Assembly: GCF_018691265.1 (NCBI RefSeq)
Contig: NW_024881327.1
Span: forward strand, 21,259,936-21,323,935
Direction: 5' to 3'
Source: Tyto alba
Lineage: Eukaryota; Chordata; Aves; Strigiformes; Tytonidae
Length of the DNA stretch: 64,000 bases
The position numbers and the translations under genes were made by a program. Positions 1 to 12,100 of the stretch are shown one piece after another (the stretch's first letter is position 1; each line of letters begins with the position of its first letter). Under the pieces are notes generated by a model. It was not told where the DNA came from and did not search any database. It saw nothing but the letters and a program-made list of their open reading frames with translations.

Positions 1-121
1 TCGATGGCGTTTGGATCTGTGTAGAGGGGAGCTGACTCCTCAACCACTTCGTAGTTTGGATACTCTTGGATACCTGGCAACTGAACGCTTGGCATCCAGT
101 CTGATGTATCCCAGTGATAAC
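1..121 (-). CDS. FAT1: FAT1 exon v24: cytoplasmic tail, cut by window edge
   Basis: The last visible exon starts at 121 (acceptor AACTTTTCAG|GT) and runs off the left edge. It encodes [40 protein letters not shown] and D, matching the distal FAT1 tail. The remaining tail, the C-terminal PDZ ligand of the family and the 3'UTR are outside the window. Confidence 0.96.
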
Positions 122-3100
122 CTGAAAAGTTAATTAAAAAAAAAAAAAAAAGTAGTATTAGTATCTTGTCTTCAGGTCAGTCTGAACTGAGAAGTCAACA
201 TGTATTAAGACAATGCAATCGCTGTGATTAGGACAATACTTGTTAATTAGACAGCAGTTTGCCCAGGTTCCACAGAAGACATTGAACACAACACAACTTC
301 ACATTATGCCATGCATTAGATACTGCATCATTCACACTTGAACTTTTACATTTTTCTCAGACATCTCACCTAACATGGGAAGAGCTGTAGGTCACCTATG
401 GAATGTGCTGCCACAATACATAATAGTATAGAATTGTTCACTGGATAGCAAAGAACCAACAGCCTCCCCGGTACAGCTGAATTCTTAATTGATTGTTATT
501 AAGTAATTACAGTTAGGGTGATAACAGCTGGCTGTTTTTATTAGGAATATATTTAGCATATATAAACTATGCTTTTCTTACATGAAAGAAGGAATTTCTA
601 ATTGGTAAAGCATCTGTATCATTTAAAGTGACTTTACCCCTTAACTGAACTGTAAAGTTAACTTCACAAAATGCTGTTAGCTCTATAGTAACTGCCACAT
701 CTCTGATAAAAAAATCTTTGACTATTAGTAAAGACATTGCACATTCAAATACAAGAACAAACCAGGAAAATCAAGCTTAATCATGCACAAATTGATCCTC
801 TCTTGCAAACTCCCCCTGAATAAGTTTGTATTCATCTGCTGGGAACTGGATATAAGACTAATACTAAAAAATAATTGTTTTTCTCATCTGAACACCAAAA
901 AGGAAAATAATTCAGGATTGTAACAAGGTGCAAATCTAGTAAAAAGTAGTCACTGCAGACAAATGCACAGCAAGCAACTGATAGTAAGTCTGTGTTAAAA
1001 CCAAGTATTAACAGAAATATTTTGGTGAACAACAATGAACTGCATGCAGAAGTCACCTCTTGAATTGCTGAGGTCAGGAACAGCAAAAGATTCTTTTAGG
1101 TGGCAGAATGAGAAAAAAAAAAAGGAGAAAACAGCTATAGTTAGGAATCAAATAGTAGAACCAATGTGAAGACAAACAATGACTGTCACTATGACATTAA
1201 TGCTGCTTTTGTCCAGTTTACTTAGCAGTACTAAAGTTGGCTTTTTTTTTTTTTATTCTCCTGGGCTCCTCCTTTGTTAGATGTGAACTGTAGAATAGCT
1301 ACTGAATTAATGTACAGTCCACCTGGGACATGGCTGTGTAGTGGCAAAAATCTGCAGTCTGTAGTTTGTTGAAATCCTTGGATCAGTAGATTTAGGACTT
1401 CTGCTAAAAAGGGTAATAAGACTTGGTCTGATTTTTTCTTTCCTTGTATTCCTCCTTGTTTTTTGATACAGGGCTGCATCTATTACGACTTACTTGAAAG
1501 TGTAAGTATCTCATGCAGAGATGCGAAATCTCTCTTTAGTCTCTAGCTTTCATACACTGCACTGGGAGACCTGCCTCCCTCTATACATTAATCCAAACAA
1601 CTCTTACTTGGCAGAGAACTGTCTTGTATTATCTGACAAATTTTAAACCTTTCTCTCTTCAGGAATCTATATTCCCTATTCAGGTCTGTAAGGATGGACA
1701 GTGCCTGTCCTAATACCAGAATCTCCTCCTAAGAACTGATACTTTTATCTATTCTTGGAAGACTGGAGGAACAGAGGTTGACCTGGGTGGTGTTCCTTTT
1801 CTTTTTTTAAGCTTGCCTAGCCCAGACAAGAAAAATACTGTCCACAGTAAAGGAGATCAGTCTGACATCTGAGATTCTTAAAACATCTCTGGCCTCCTCT
1901 CCATGAGTCTACCTAGAAGATGACATTCTTAATTTTTCTAGGGAAACTGGGTACAAAACTAAAGCCAACAGGCAGACTATTGCCTTATGATTTAAAGCAC
2001 TTTTACCAAGGAATGGGAAAATATTGGTCCTGTCCTCTTCTGAGGCAAAGACCCTTTAACATGAAATACAGAAACACAAACTAGAACCTGATGTGCCCAT
2101 CTTTCCAGGTGACGATCTGCTAGACTGGAGCTATATTTCCTCTTGCACTCATCATTGTTGACTTGCACAGACCTACAACCTTCCCTGAGGAGCAGGGCCG
2201 AGAACACAGGCCTACAACTGTCCTAGGTTGACAATAGCTACAGTTCATGCTTCCAGGATACCTGTTGGACAGAACCACTTGGGGAGACTTAAAGGAAAAG
2301 ACCATCTGTCTCAGAACTTGATCTTGCTGAAGGCTTGAGCAAGCACCTCTGCTGCTTGAACTGGCACCCTTCCGAGGGTGCTCAAAAGGAGAATACCTTT
2401 AATCTCTCTATGAATATTCTGCACTGCATAAAATATTTGTATTTATCTTAGTGATACTAAACCACCAAACAATACCTTCAACTTTGACTTGAGAACTACA
2501 TACATCATTTTTAGTTTCTACCAATTAAAATCTCAGAGAAAAGCTGAGCAAGTTATTAAATATTTCCCCGACAGATTTTACCTCTTCTAGTCTTACAATC
2601 CTCCCTTTCCTAAGTACTGTGCATTACAATTTTTTAGCACTGAGGACTATGGCCAGTAGGTACTCATTAATGAAATACTCTCATGTAATTAGAAGTCTTT
2701 GCATTTATCTTCTTTTTTGTGTGTCTGCCTCCATTAGACAGGATGTGCTTCAAATAACAAACCTAAAAGAATCTTTAGCTACTATAAATAATTTTATGTT
2801 CTTAAAATGGCTTCATCTTAAATAGGACTTAATAAAAAAGTAGGGTTTCTTAGTCTGTATTAAGAAATAGGAAACGTACACTGTGGATATTATTTCAAAA
2901 GTAACACTTGCAGACTCATGGACGTGGAGTATATTACTTGCATATGACTGGATCTTGGAGGATTTTTTGAGTCAATCAAAACAGTAGTTAGCATTTGTAT
3001 AGACTCACTGGCACCTTTATTACTACTTTTATTTTGTAAAGAGTTTGTGTTTTCCACAGCAATCAGTTCTTAAATGTTAGCAGAAAAGAAAAAATTCCAC

Positions 3101-6100
3101 TAAAAATGTCTACTTTGCTTCTTTTTAACTTCCAAATACATACTACGCACACACAAATACACATGTGTGTACATATATACACCCAAACATACCTTTTAGA
3201 TACTATAGCTGGGTAGTTACTAACTACTTAAACTGATAGGGATGTGTATGCCTATATACCTCAACTGCATACCACAAATCAGTTGTTTTCTGCTAGAGAC
3301 AGATTGATCTGAAGACCAGGGAAGTGAGTGCTGTTATCAGACTATTCCCATTCTGCTCACGGGGACGCAGTGCCAACAGATGTGGGTGGGAGAAGGAAAG
3401 AAAGCAGGGACTGGTGCTTTTTCATCTACAGTAGTATATGTAATTGCCTTTGATGCTGTCTTAATTCTGCTGGGAGCTTTAGTGTGAATATTTTCAGAAC
3501 AGAGTAAGCACCAAGATCTTTTTATGCCAATACCTTTTTTTCCAAGCAATCACACTTTGAAACCTGTCCACAGAGTAACTACAGCATACACATGAAAATA
3601 TGAACAGATATACAATACATTATTTGCTAAAAGTTATCAGAAAGTCTAAGTAATATTTGATAACTCCCATCCACTAGGGCTATGTTACTAGAAGACAAAC
3701 GTGCATTATTCTGCCAAAGCAGTAAATAAATATGAAAACATGTATATACCTTCTTTTTCCACCGAGTCAACAACAGCATTGACAAGGTGTATTACAGTCA
3801 CTACGGAAGCTTGTAAAAGGTATAAAAGGAGCAAATTAAAACAAACCTATAGTTAGTATCACTTTAAACAGAACACGGATATACAAGAAAATACTGTAAA
3901 ATTGCAGTTCATTACTATTTTATAGAGCAAGATTATTGGTGTACATATACATTTACTCTCTATCTAGAAAGCAGTTGCATAGAATACATAAAATACATCT
4001 CAAAACCTGAATGTTATTCTCAGCAAACATGGAAAAGTACTTGTAACTACTCCTGAAGCAAATTCTGCACAAGCACAAAGCTACTTTAGCTGTGTTAGAG
4101 TTTCTAAAATGTTGCCTAAACATACCATTTGCATAATACTTCATCTAGCTATAGCAATGAACTAGGCTTTTCCAAAGGCTTGTGTTGAGTGGATTAAGGA
4201 GCACTGCAATAAGCTTCCCCTTTTAGATTGCAAACTACATTTTTTTCCCCCTCAATGGAAGAGCAGGGGAAAAAATTTTCAATTAATTAACTAAAATGCT
4301 ACAATATGAAAAGTATCCACTGAAAGCCTCTGTTGCTGACCTGCTGCAGTTGTGTGCGAGCAGTGGTATCACAGTAGGAATAACAAATTCAGGTTGTGAT
4401 GTCCTTATTTAAGAACAACCAAAATGAATGTATTTTTTATGCCTTCCTTTCCCAAGATACTTTTGGAAGGGAGAAGGATTTACTGTTAGAGGGTAGGATG
4501 ATGTAAGCACATGTAGTTTGTTTGCATGGCTCAGGGATTAATTTCAAACTAATAAATTCAGAATCTACCAAAAAATAAGGAATAATATTTATGCTGCTAC
4601 AGCTGTTTCTCTTAAAATGATGTCTTAATGAGTAATCAATACATGACAAGAAATGCAAGTAAGAATATCTGAAATACATGGCATGGAGAGGAGGGGAGAA
4701 CAACATGTACCGCACAACACTTATTACCACAGGAAAAAAGTTGAAAGTTGGTATTGGGTCTACTGATAAAATAATGAGTACTGTAAGCATACAATTTTAC
4801 TTTCACCAATCATTAACAAAGATGCTTCTTTTCATGCTGTTAAGAACAAATCACTCCACTTCATTGAGAAGCAGACTGTTATTTATTCCTAAGCTAAAGG
4901 AATTTCAGGTTCTTTTTACTATAGAGACAAAAGCAGAAATTGGAATAAAGACTCAAACCCCCTTAACTTAGTGAATTAGTTATGAGACAACTGTGGCTTT
5001 GTCCAATAAGTCTGAAATGTTTCTGAATACACAGATGCATTCATATGAACTGTAAAAGCATCTGTCATCACAATGGAAAAGTGAAAGACTTCCAATTAAT
5101 AATAATAAATCCCACAAATACAAATGCTGATTATATTTTGAGGGACTGGAGTTGTGATCAAAATATAAATATTTTTATATTGGCTTTTTTCAATGTATAA
5201 ATTTTTTTTTATGAATTATTTTTAATCATGGTGAAAGCCAAATATATTGTTCTACTATAATAAAATTCCTTTTTGTGCAGCTTCCTTCATTACTAAAGTA
5301 ATCAAACTTACAAGCAGTCCCTTAAACTCTGCTCTCACTCAGAACTGATCTGATCCATATGGGAGCTGAGGTCGCAGCAAGAAAAAGAGAAGGAAACAAA
5401 TGAAACTGTAACACCAGAAAGCTTTTTACTGAGAGCTCAATGACAAAGCAAAAGTTATATTTTTGCAGAGGCCATTTTTTAAATTCACTGTATTCTTGTA
5501 TAGGGTGATAACTAATGATTACCTAGAACAGTGTATCAAATTTGAACATGCTTTTAACACCTTTTAAACACAAAGATCTGAACACCTTGTGCTGCATTTT
5601 CACTATTTATATTCTAACAGCAGAACGATTATATATAATTTTAAGGTAAAGTAATTAACATGAGGTGTAAGATAGGCACAATACTTCAAAAAAATTAACA
5701 TATCTGGGTATTATGATTAAATACAGATATATATTAAATAAGCTATTATTTAATATATATCTGATATATGTAAGTCCTATTGCTACCAAGAGATACAGAT
5801 GCACAGACAGAACAAATGAACGTAAGTGGCTGTACAGAATGATTGTATTTTACGTACCATTGTCATCACATGATTCAGACTGGAAGGAGCTGAGAGACTG
5901 GACCTCAGACATGCTTTCTCTAGCACTGTAAGGATGGGAGTTCTTTTCATCCAGAGGCTTTTTTGAAAGGCAGGGGTCAAGATCTACTACTTTAGCTGAA
6001 AGAAAATGTTTCAAGTGAGACAGTTATAATAGGCTCTAGATTAAAGACTCAATAAAATTTAAGGCTGAGATGTACCCGTTTTTACAAAACTTATAGAGCA

Positions 6101-9100
6101 TGAAGCCCAGACTCAAACCCCAGTAAAGTCATGACTTTTGTACCCTAACAGGCATAGACAAAGACTTTGCACTCATATTGAAATTGTACCAGTGCACACC
6201 TTTAACAGAAAAGTAGTAAAATAAGAACATTTCTTACTATCATAGTCAAAGTCCCAGCTGGGTTTCTGTATTGAATCACTGTCTGAAGGAGAGTTGGAGG
6301 GAGGTGGAGGTGGCAAATTTGGTGCTACACTGCAAACAGCTACAGCTTTCCGGTGACCATGTACAGAATCTGGGTTAAAAGTACTGAACTCCGGGTGCTC
6401 AGGGATAGCAGACCCCTCAAAAGAATTCCTGTCAAGATTGTTTCTGGAGTCACTTGGAATGCTTGGAGTGTATGAAATGGGACGAACAGGAACCTGTGGT
6501 GGGATATCAGAATAGATGTTCTTATTCAACTTTGCATCAAAATAAGGTCTTTGCAAAAAAGCTGTTGTAGCTCCCAGTTGTTTGTCTTCAGGTTCTGGCT
6601 GGTGCTTCTTCTTTCTACTAACCACTTTGCGGCAAACAACAAAAATCACAACTAACAAGAATATTCCTGCAATGAAAACAATAATCCCAATCACTTCAGC
6701 TAAGCTAATGTTCCAAGATGTTGAAACATATTTGTTAAGAACAATGTCTGTGCAGTGTTTTCCTCCAAATCCACGGCTACAGTTGCAGTGATATGAACCG
6801 TAAGTATTCTCACAGAGGGCGCCATTAAGACATGGGTTTTCTACACATTCATCAATGTCAGTCAGGCACCTACCAGAAACAGAGCAGAAAAATGATGGTT
6901 AGTTTACATTAGTAGTCTTTGTTGTAGTCTCATTGTTCTCAACAATTCTAGATATATTTAATACACAGTACTGTAAACCACCAAGCAATTTGCTATTTTA
7001 TCAACACTCCAGATTTCAACCACTTTGAACTGTTAAGTAATACTGTTAGAATCTCAAGACATGTGGAATACTACCTACCTTTCTCCACGAAAGCCTGCTT
7101 CACACTCGCAAACAGGTCCATCCAAACTATCAATACACTTGCCACTGTTTTTACAAGGATTGTCTTTGCAATATGGACCCAGCTGGCACCTGCAACGGCA
7201 AAAAAAAAGGGGGGGGGGGAGGGAAAAAAATAAGTACATAGTGTGGGATTCAGGGCTGTAATATAGGGGCTGGCATTAACTTCAACTAACTCCAGTGGGT
7301 TTCAAAGTCTGAGCTTTAAGTAGGAAACAGATAAAGCAGAAAACAGAAAAAGTGTTACATTTATAGCCTATTCTCTAAGGGGTTCATTGGTACAATAAAC
7401 CATGCAAACATACCTTTGGCCTGTGTACTGTCCTCGGCACTGGCAAATAAAATCATCACTGACCGGGATGCAAGTACCACCATAAAGGCAGGGGTTGGAA
7501 GCGCATGGGTTGACACTTACATCGCAGTGAGTTCCCATAAACAAGGGTGCACACTTGCAATAGTAACCTGAAATCAAATACAGTCTTTCAGAAAGACACA
7601 CATGGCTTTACAGGATTTAAGATAAAATCCTCCTTGCTCACCCCCCCGTTTGAAGAGAGAGAATGGGAGGAAACAAATATTTTTATCAAAAGATATAGGA
7701 AAGTCTAACAGTAGGGTTTTTCTTGAATATGACTGAAGGATAACTTCCATTTCTATCACAAAGCTCAAGCTTGTCACAATTAACATTTCTGAAATCAAGG
7801 AAGACTCTAAAGTAGGCAGTCAAGAGAATGGACCTCGGGTGTGGACACTGAAGATTAAATCCCCACTTTGATGGACTTTTTCTACTTCATAATCCAAGGA
7901 ATTGAGCCTAGCACATAGGCAGACACAGCCTTCCTACCTGCTGAACAACCAGCCTTCTAAGCTCTCTGGGAAAGCAAGAATTACTCACAAAGTTTTGTCC
8001 TTCAAGACAGGGAAGTGGAAAAGCAGTTTTGAAAGCTAACAGTAGAATATAGCACAGCTTACCTCCATTTGACAGTGCATTACAGATGCCTCCATTCTGA
8101 CATGGGCTGCTTGAACAACCTTCCGTGTTAGTCAGTAAACATCCAGGAGTCACATCTACAGATTCTTCCATGTGTGCATAACTTCGTGGCTTACTGTTTA
8201 GAGGCAACTCTTGTCCATTAAGTACAACAGAATCCATACAGCCTCTGAAACCATTGCTAACTTGAGGACTTCTACCATGTCTTGTACCTTGTTGCCGAAT
8301 ATGACCACCAAAAAACACATGATTATCTAGGTTTAGTGTCCTAAGTGTACCAGGAGCAGTACCAGATGCAGTATGCACCCTATCCAGAACAAGTCGTGCA
8401 TAATTTCCATCCACTTCAAGAGATACTGAATGCCACTGGCCATCGTTAATCTGAATGCTCTGAACGGAAACAATCCCAGGTCCACTGCCACAGTCAAATT
8501 TATATTGCAGCCTTCCATGGTGAATCTACAGAGAAAAGCCACATCATCAAGAAATGGTCTGCACACTTAAAGACTATAAAATATTGATGACTATTAAAGT
8601 TTATGTTGGCTGGAGAGACAAAATGATGATGGTGTTCATAAGAGGCAGTGTAATAACTGTATTCCATACTGTTGAAGTGATTGTGATTCATTCTATATGC
8701 TGCTTTAAATTGAAATGTATATTTTGTACATTTTCTCCTCTAGTAAAGAAGTCACAGATCATCATCAAAATGTTACAGTACTTCAACACCTTTCATCTTG
8801 TGCTTTACTTGACTTTTTCTGTATGAGTGTTATAAGCAAATAGATTTAAAGTTGTTATTTAAAATAGATAATTTAGGTTTTTTTTTTTTTTTTTTTTTTA
8901 TTTATTTATAAAACAGTAAAGAAAACTAATTCCTTTTATACTTTAAAAAAATGCTAGACAAGTTTGTCATCTGGACTTATAACACACTCTACCTTGAAGG
9001 ATATTCTCAATTATAACAATTCTACAGAGATGTTATGATTCAGTCTTTTAATTTGCCACAAAAAATAGTAAGAAGAGAAGGAGATATGCACTATGAGAAT

Positions 9101-12100
9101 TTTAATATACCTCTAAGATACTGTAGTCTGTTCCTCGAGCATACATAACAACAGCATGAGCAGAGTAAGTTCTAAGTCTCATTGTCAGCTTCATTTCCTC
9201 TTTGTTCTCATTTTCCATGAGACGGTATTTCACATAGCTGCTTCCAGTAAATGTCACAGCAGAGGCAGCTGATGCTTAGGAATACAGAAAAGCATAAAAT
9301 GTGTTAACACAGGACTGGAATCAAATTTATATTTGGAAAGTAATATGGTTTTCTACTGAGATTTTTAGAGTTAATTTCTTACCAGGACACTGTCCAGCTT
9401 TGCTGTCTTGGCAAACACAGGTGTATTTTCCTTCCTTTGAATCTCCTAAACATTCAGTACCTTCAGGGCATGGGTTTCCTTCGCACACACTGTTCACCAG
9501 GGGGCATTTCCCTTCTGTAAAATGAAACACATTATTTCTCTTCTGTTGGTGGTAACAGTATTTTGTAAAAAGGGACAGTTAAGGACAGCAGGGGAAAGGA
9601 ACCTAAATGATATTCCTAACTATCAGACAAGGAGGTGAAGTAACAGTTATGGGACATGACTGGCACAAACACAGACTGGACAAATGGCATGTATCGTGGC
9701 TAATGTTCATAGTTATCTTGATTACTCAAACAATTCAGTTGGTAAAATCTGGAAACTGGTGTTTACCATTATTATCATACACCATAAAAAACAATATGTA
9801 GATATTAAACATGGACAGAATGGGTTGGAAAAAACAGTCTGTATGTGAGACAAAAGGAACAGGCTTTAAATATTTACTGAAGATGTGCGATTTCACCCTC
9901 CCATCAACGTTAAGTCATTTTAAAAAGCAATGTTTTCCTCAGAGCTAAAGACAAATTAATCTTCTGTTATAAATCTGTATACTTCTATGTATCTTAATGA
10001 ACATTCATTTCACAGTTCACCTTGTCATTCCCAGCCAAGTTTGGAAGCTCTGTGGGCTATTCCTCTAGGCAGAAATCAGGAAGTATTCATGTATTTTGTA
10101 AGAACTTACCTTTGTGCATACAAGACAAAATGGAAAATGAAGGTGTAGCTATATATATAAATATATATATATAAATATATATATATATAAAAATTACCTT
10201 CATAAGCTTATATTATGCAAATTCTCAAAATTAGGTATTGAGAGAATAAAAAATTATTCTTTACTCCAAATAAAATTAGGCAAATGTCACAGTGAGGATT
10301 ACAGGACATTCTTAATCTTGTCCTGTAATGCAAATTTTCCCCTATGGATTATGGCCGTTCCAAACCAGAACAATCTTTTCAAGGATACTGTTTTCCTTAC
10401 CTTTACAAAGACAAACTGCTGTTCTGTGATGACGGGGAGTGACAAAACTCAACCTGGCCGTGCTGTGGGTTGACATGATATTCTCATCCACTGTTATTTT
10501 TTCTTCACAAAATTTCAAAGGACAATCTAGGCCTGTGCAAAGCTTATGAAAAACATCAATTATCCGGACACCTAAAATCTCCTCTAGGTCAGGCACAGAA
10601 GAGTTTATCTTGTGGAGCAAAATTCTCATCGGGTGCTGAGAGTTGCCAGACTTTTCAATATTCAGGAGGACATCAAGATTTGAAGGAGGATCAGAAGGCT
10701 GCAAACTAACAATCTGGATGTCATTTCTCCTCACACCCAAGATGTTTCTTAAAGCTCTCTGGAAATTGCGCCAGTAATCACCGATGAATTCTTCGGGGGC
10801 AAGGTTTGCAAAGCGTATTGCAATGCTGTGATTTAGTAAGTCTTGTGTGATTTGTCTGATGTGTACAGTAATATCAGCTGCAGTTGTAAATTTTCCATCT
10901 GTAACAGTGACATTTAGGAGGTACTGTCCTACATCTAACCTTTTATGTGCTATTAGTTTGCCACCAGTACTAGAAACTGAGAACAAGGATTCCATTTTGG
11001 GGTCCAGACTGTATGTCAAAGTATCATAAACATCTTGATCAGTTGCATGAATTTTTCCAATGACACCACCTGAATATTCCTCCCCAAAGGCTGTGATAAA
11101 GATTTCTAGAGGCAGAATTGCTGGAGAATAAATGCTTTCTTCAATAACTCTAATATCAATGTAAGTCAAAGATGACAATGGTGGTTTTCCATTATCTGCC
11201 ACCTAAAGGAAGATGAGGATAGAGTTAGATTTTTGCTTATCTCAAATTCTACTGTAGATATTTGTACTGTATACAGTAGTTTTATTTTTCTGCAAAAAAA
11301 AAAAAGTTCCTACAGGAAAATGCTTTATGAAAATATCATAACACAGGTCCTGATATAAAAGTTAATATTGAAAATTTTCAAAGCTTATATTAGCAGGCAC
11401 ACACAAACATGTTTCCACTTCTTCCAAGATTAAAAGGGTACAGTACTCTTAATACATGGAAATGTCAAGAGGCTACTAACACTTCTAGCAAATACAGAGG
11501 AAATGCACAGTAGCTGATTTGAGACAGCAGATGGTGCTTGAAGCTTTTTTATTTCAAGTATGGAAACACATTGCACACTTGAAATGAGTCATGCACTAGA
11601 AATTTACAGCATGCTTCACCAGTTATTAGGAGGTAGACTTAAAGACAATCTAAATGCAGTATGCCAAACAGTATTTCAAAAGAAAAACAATATATATAGG
11701 AAGTTACAATTAATTAGGTTGTCTTTCATGATTTGTGATCATGAAGAGGAAAAAAACCCACACCTGTAGCGCTATTTACTTCAGACAATTAAAGCAATTA
11801 TCCTTAACAAAATCAGCCTAATTCAATTTTAATGCCTTCTTAAACATCATGTCCCTGTCCTCCACCCTATTTTGACAAAAGAATATGCCACTGTAGTATG
11901 AAGAGGGGACAAAAAAAAGAGAAGAGAGAAAAGAGCATTCCCTTGGGTTCACTTTCATTCCTTCTACTTCTCAGTTCTCATTTCCCATCTACCTTTTCCC
12001 CAGAGCTCTTTCCCAGTTACTGAAAGTAAGATTAAAGAAATGGGCAAAGAAGAATTGGAGAGATGTGAAGGAAACAAAGGGGGTACACAGGTCTCAGAAG

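Larger units (their letters stand above)
122..5857 (-). other. FAT1 intron v23-v24 (5.7 kb)
   Basis: Intron holding the candidate +20 cassette exon (3750-3809), a perfect 18-bp hairpin (5724-5763), short A/T runs and a small CA/TG/TA-rich stretch near 3145-3182. Frames of up to 117 codons here lack recognisable protein features. Confidence 0.8.

Noticed and set aside
4437..4790. 117-codon minus-strand frame in the tail intron
   Set aside because: Low-complexity hydrophobic composition, no splice context and no family signature.
5339..5365. A 27-nt phase 1-1 block after a strong pyrimidine tract in the tail intron
   Set aside because: It has AG and GT borders, but the peptide (APIWIRSVL) resembles no Fat tail segment and the MDQ seen there is in the wrong phase. 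Likely a pseudo-exon.
5783..5980. 65-codon minus-strand frame over exon v23
   Set aside because: It is a shifted frame. The true frame, fixed by phase and by similarity to FAT1, is different.
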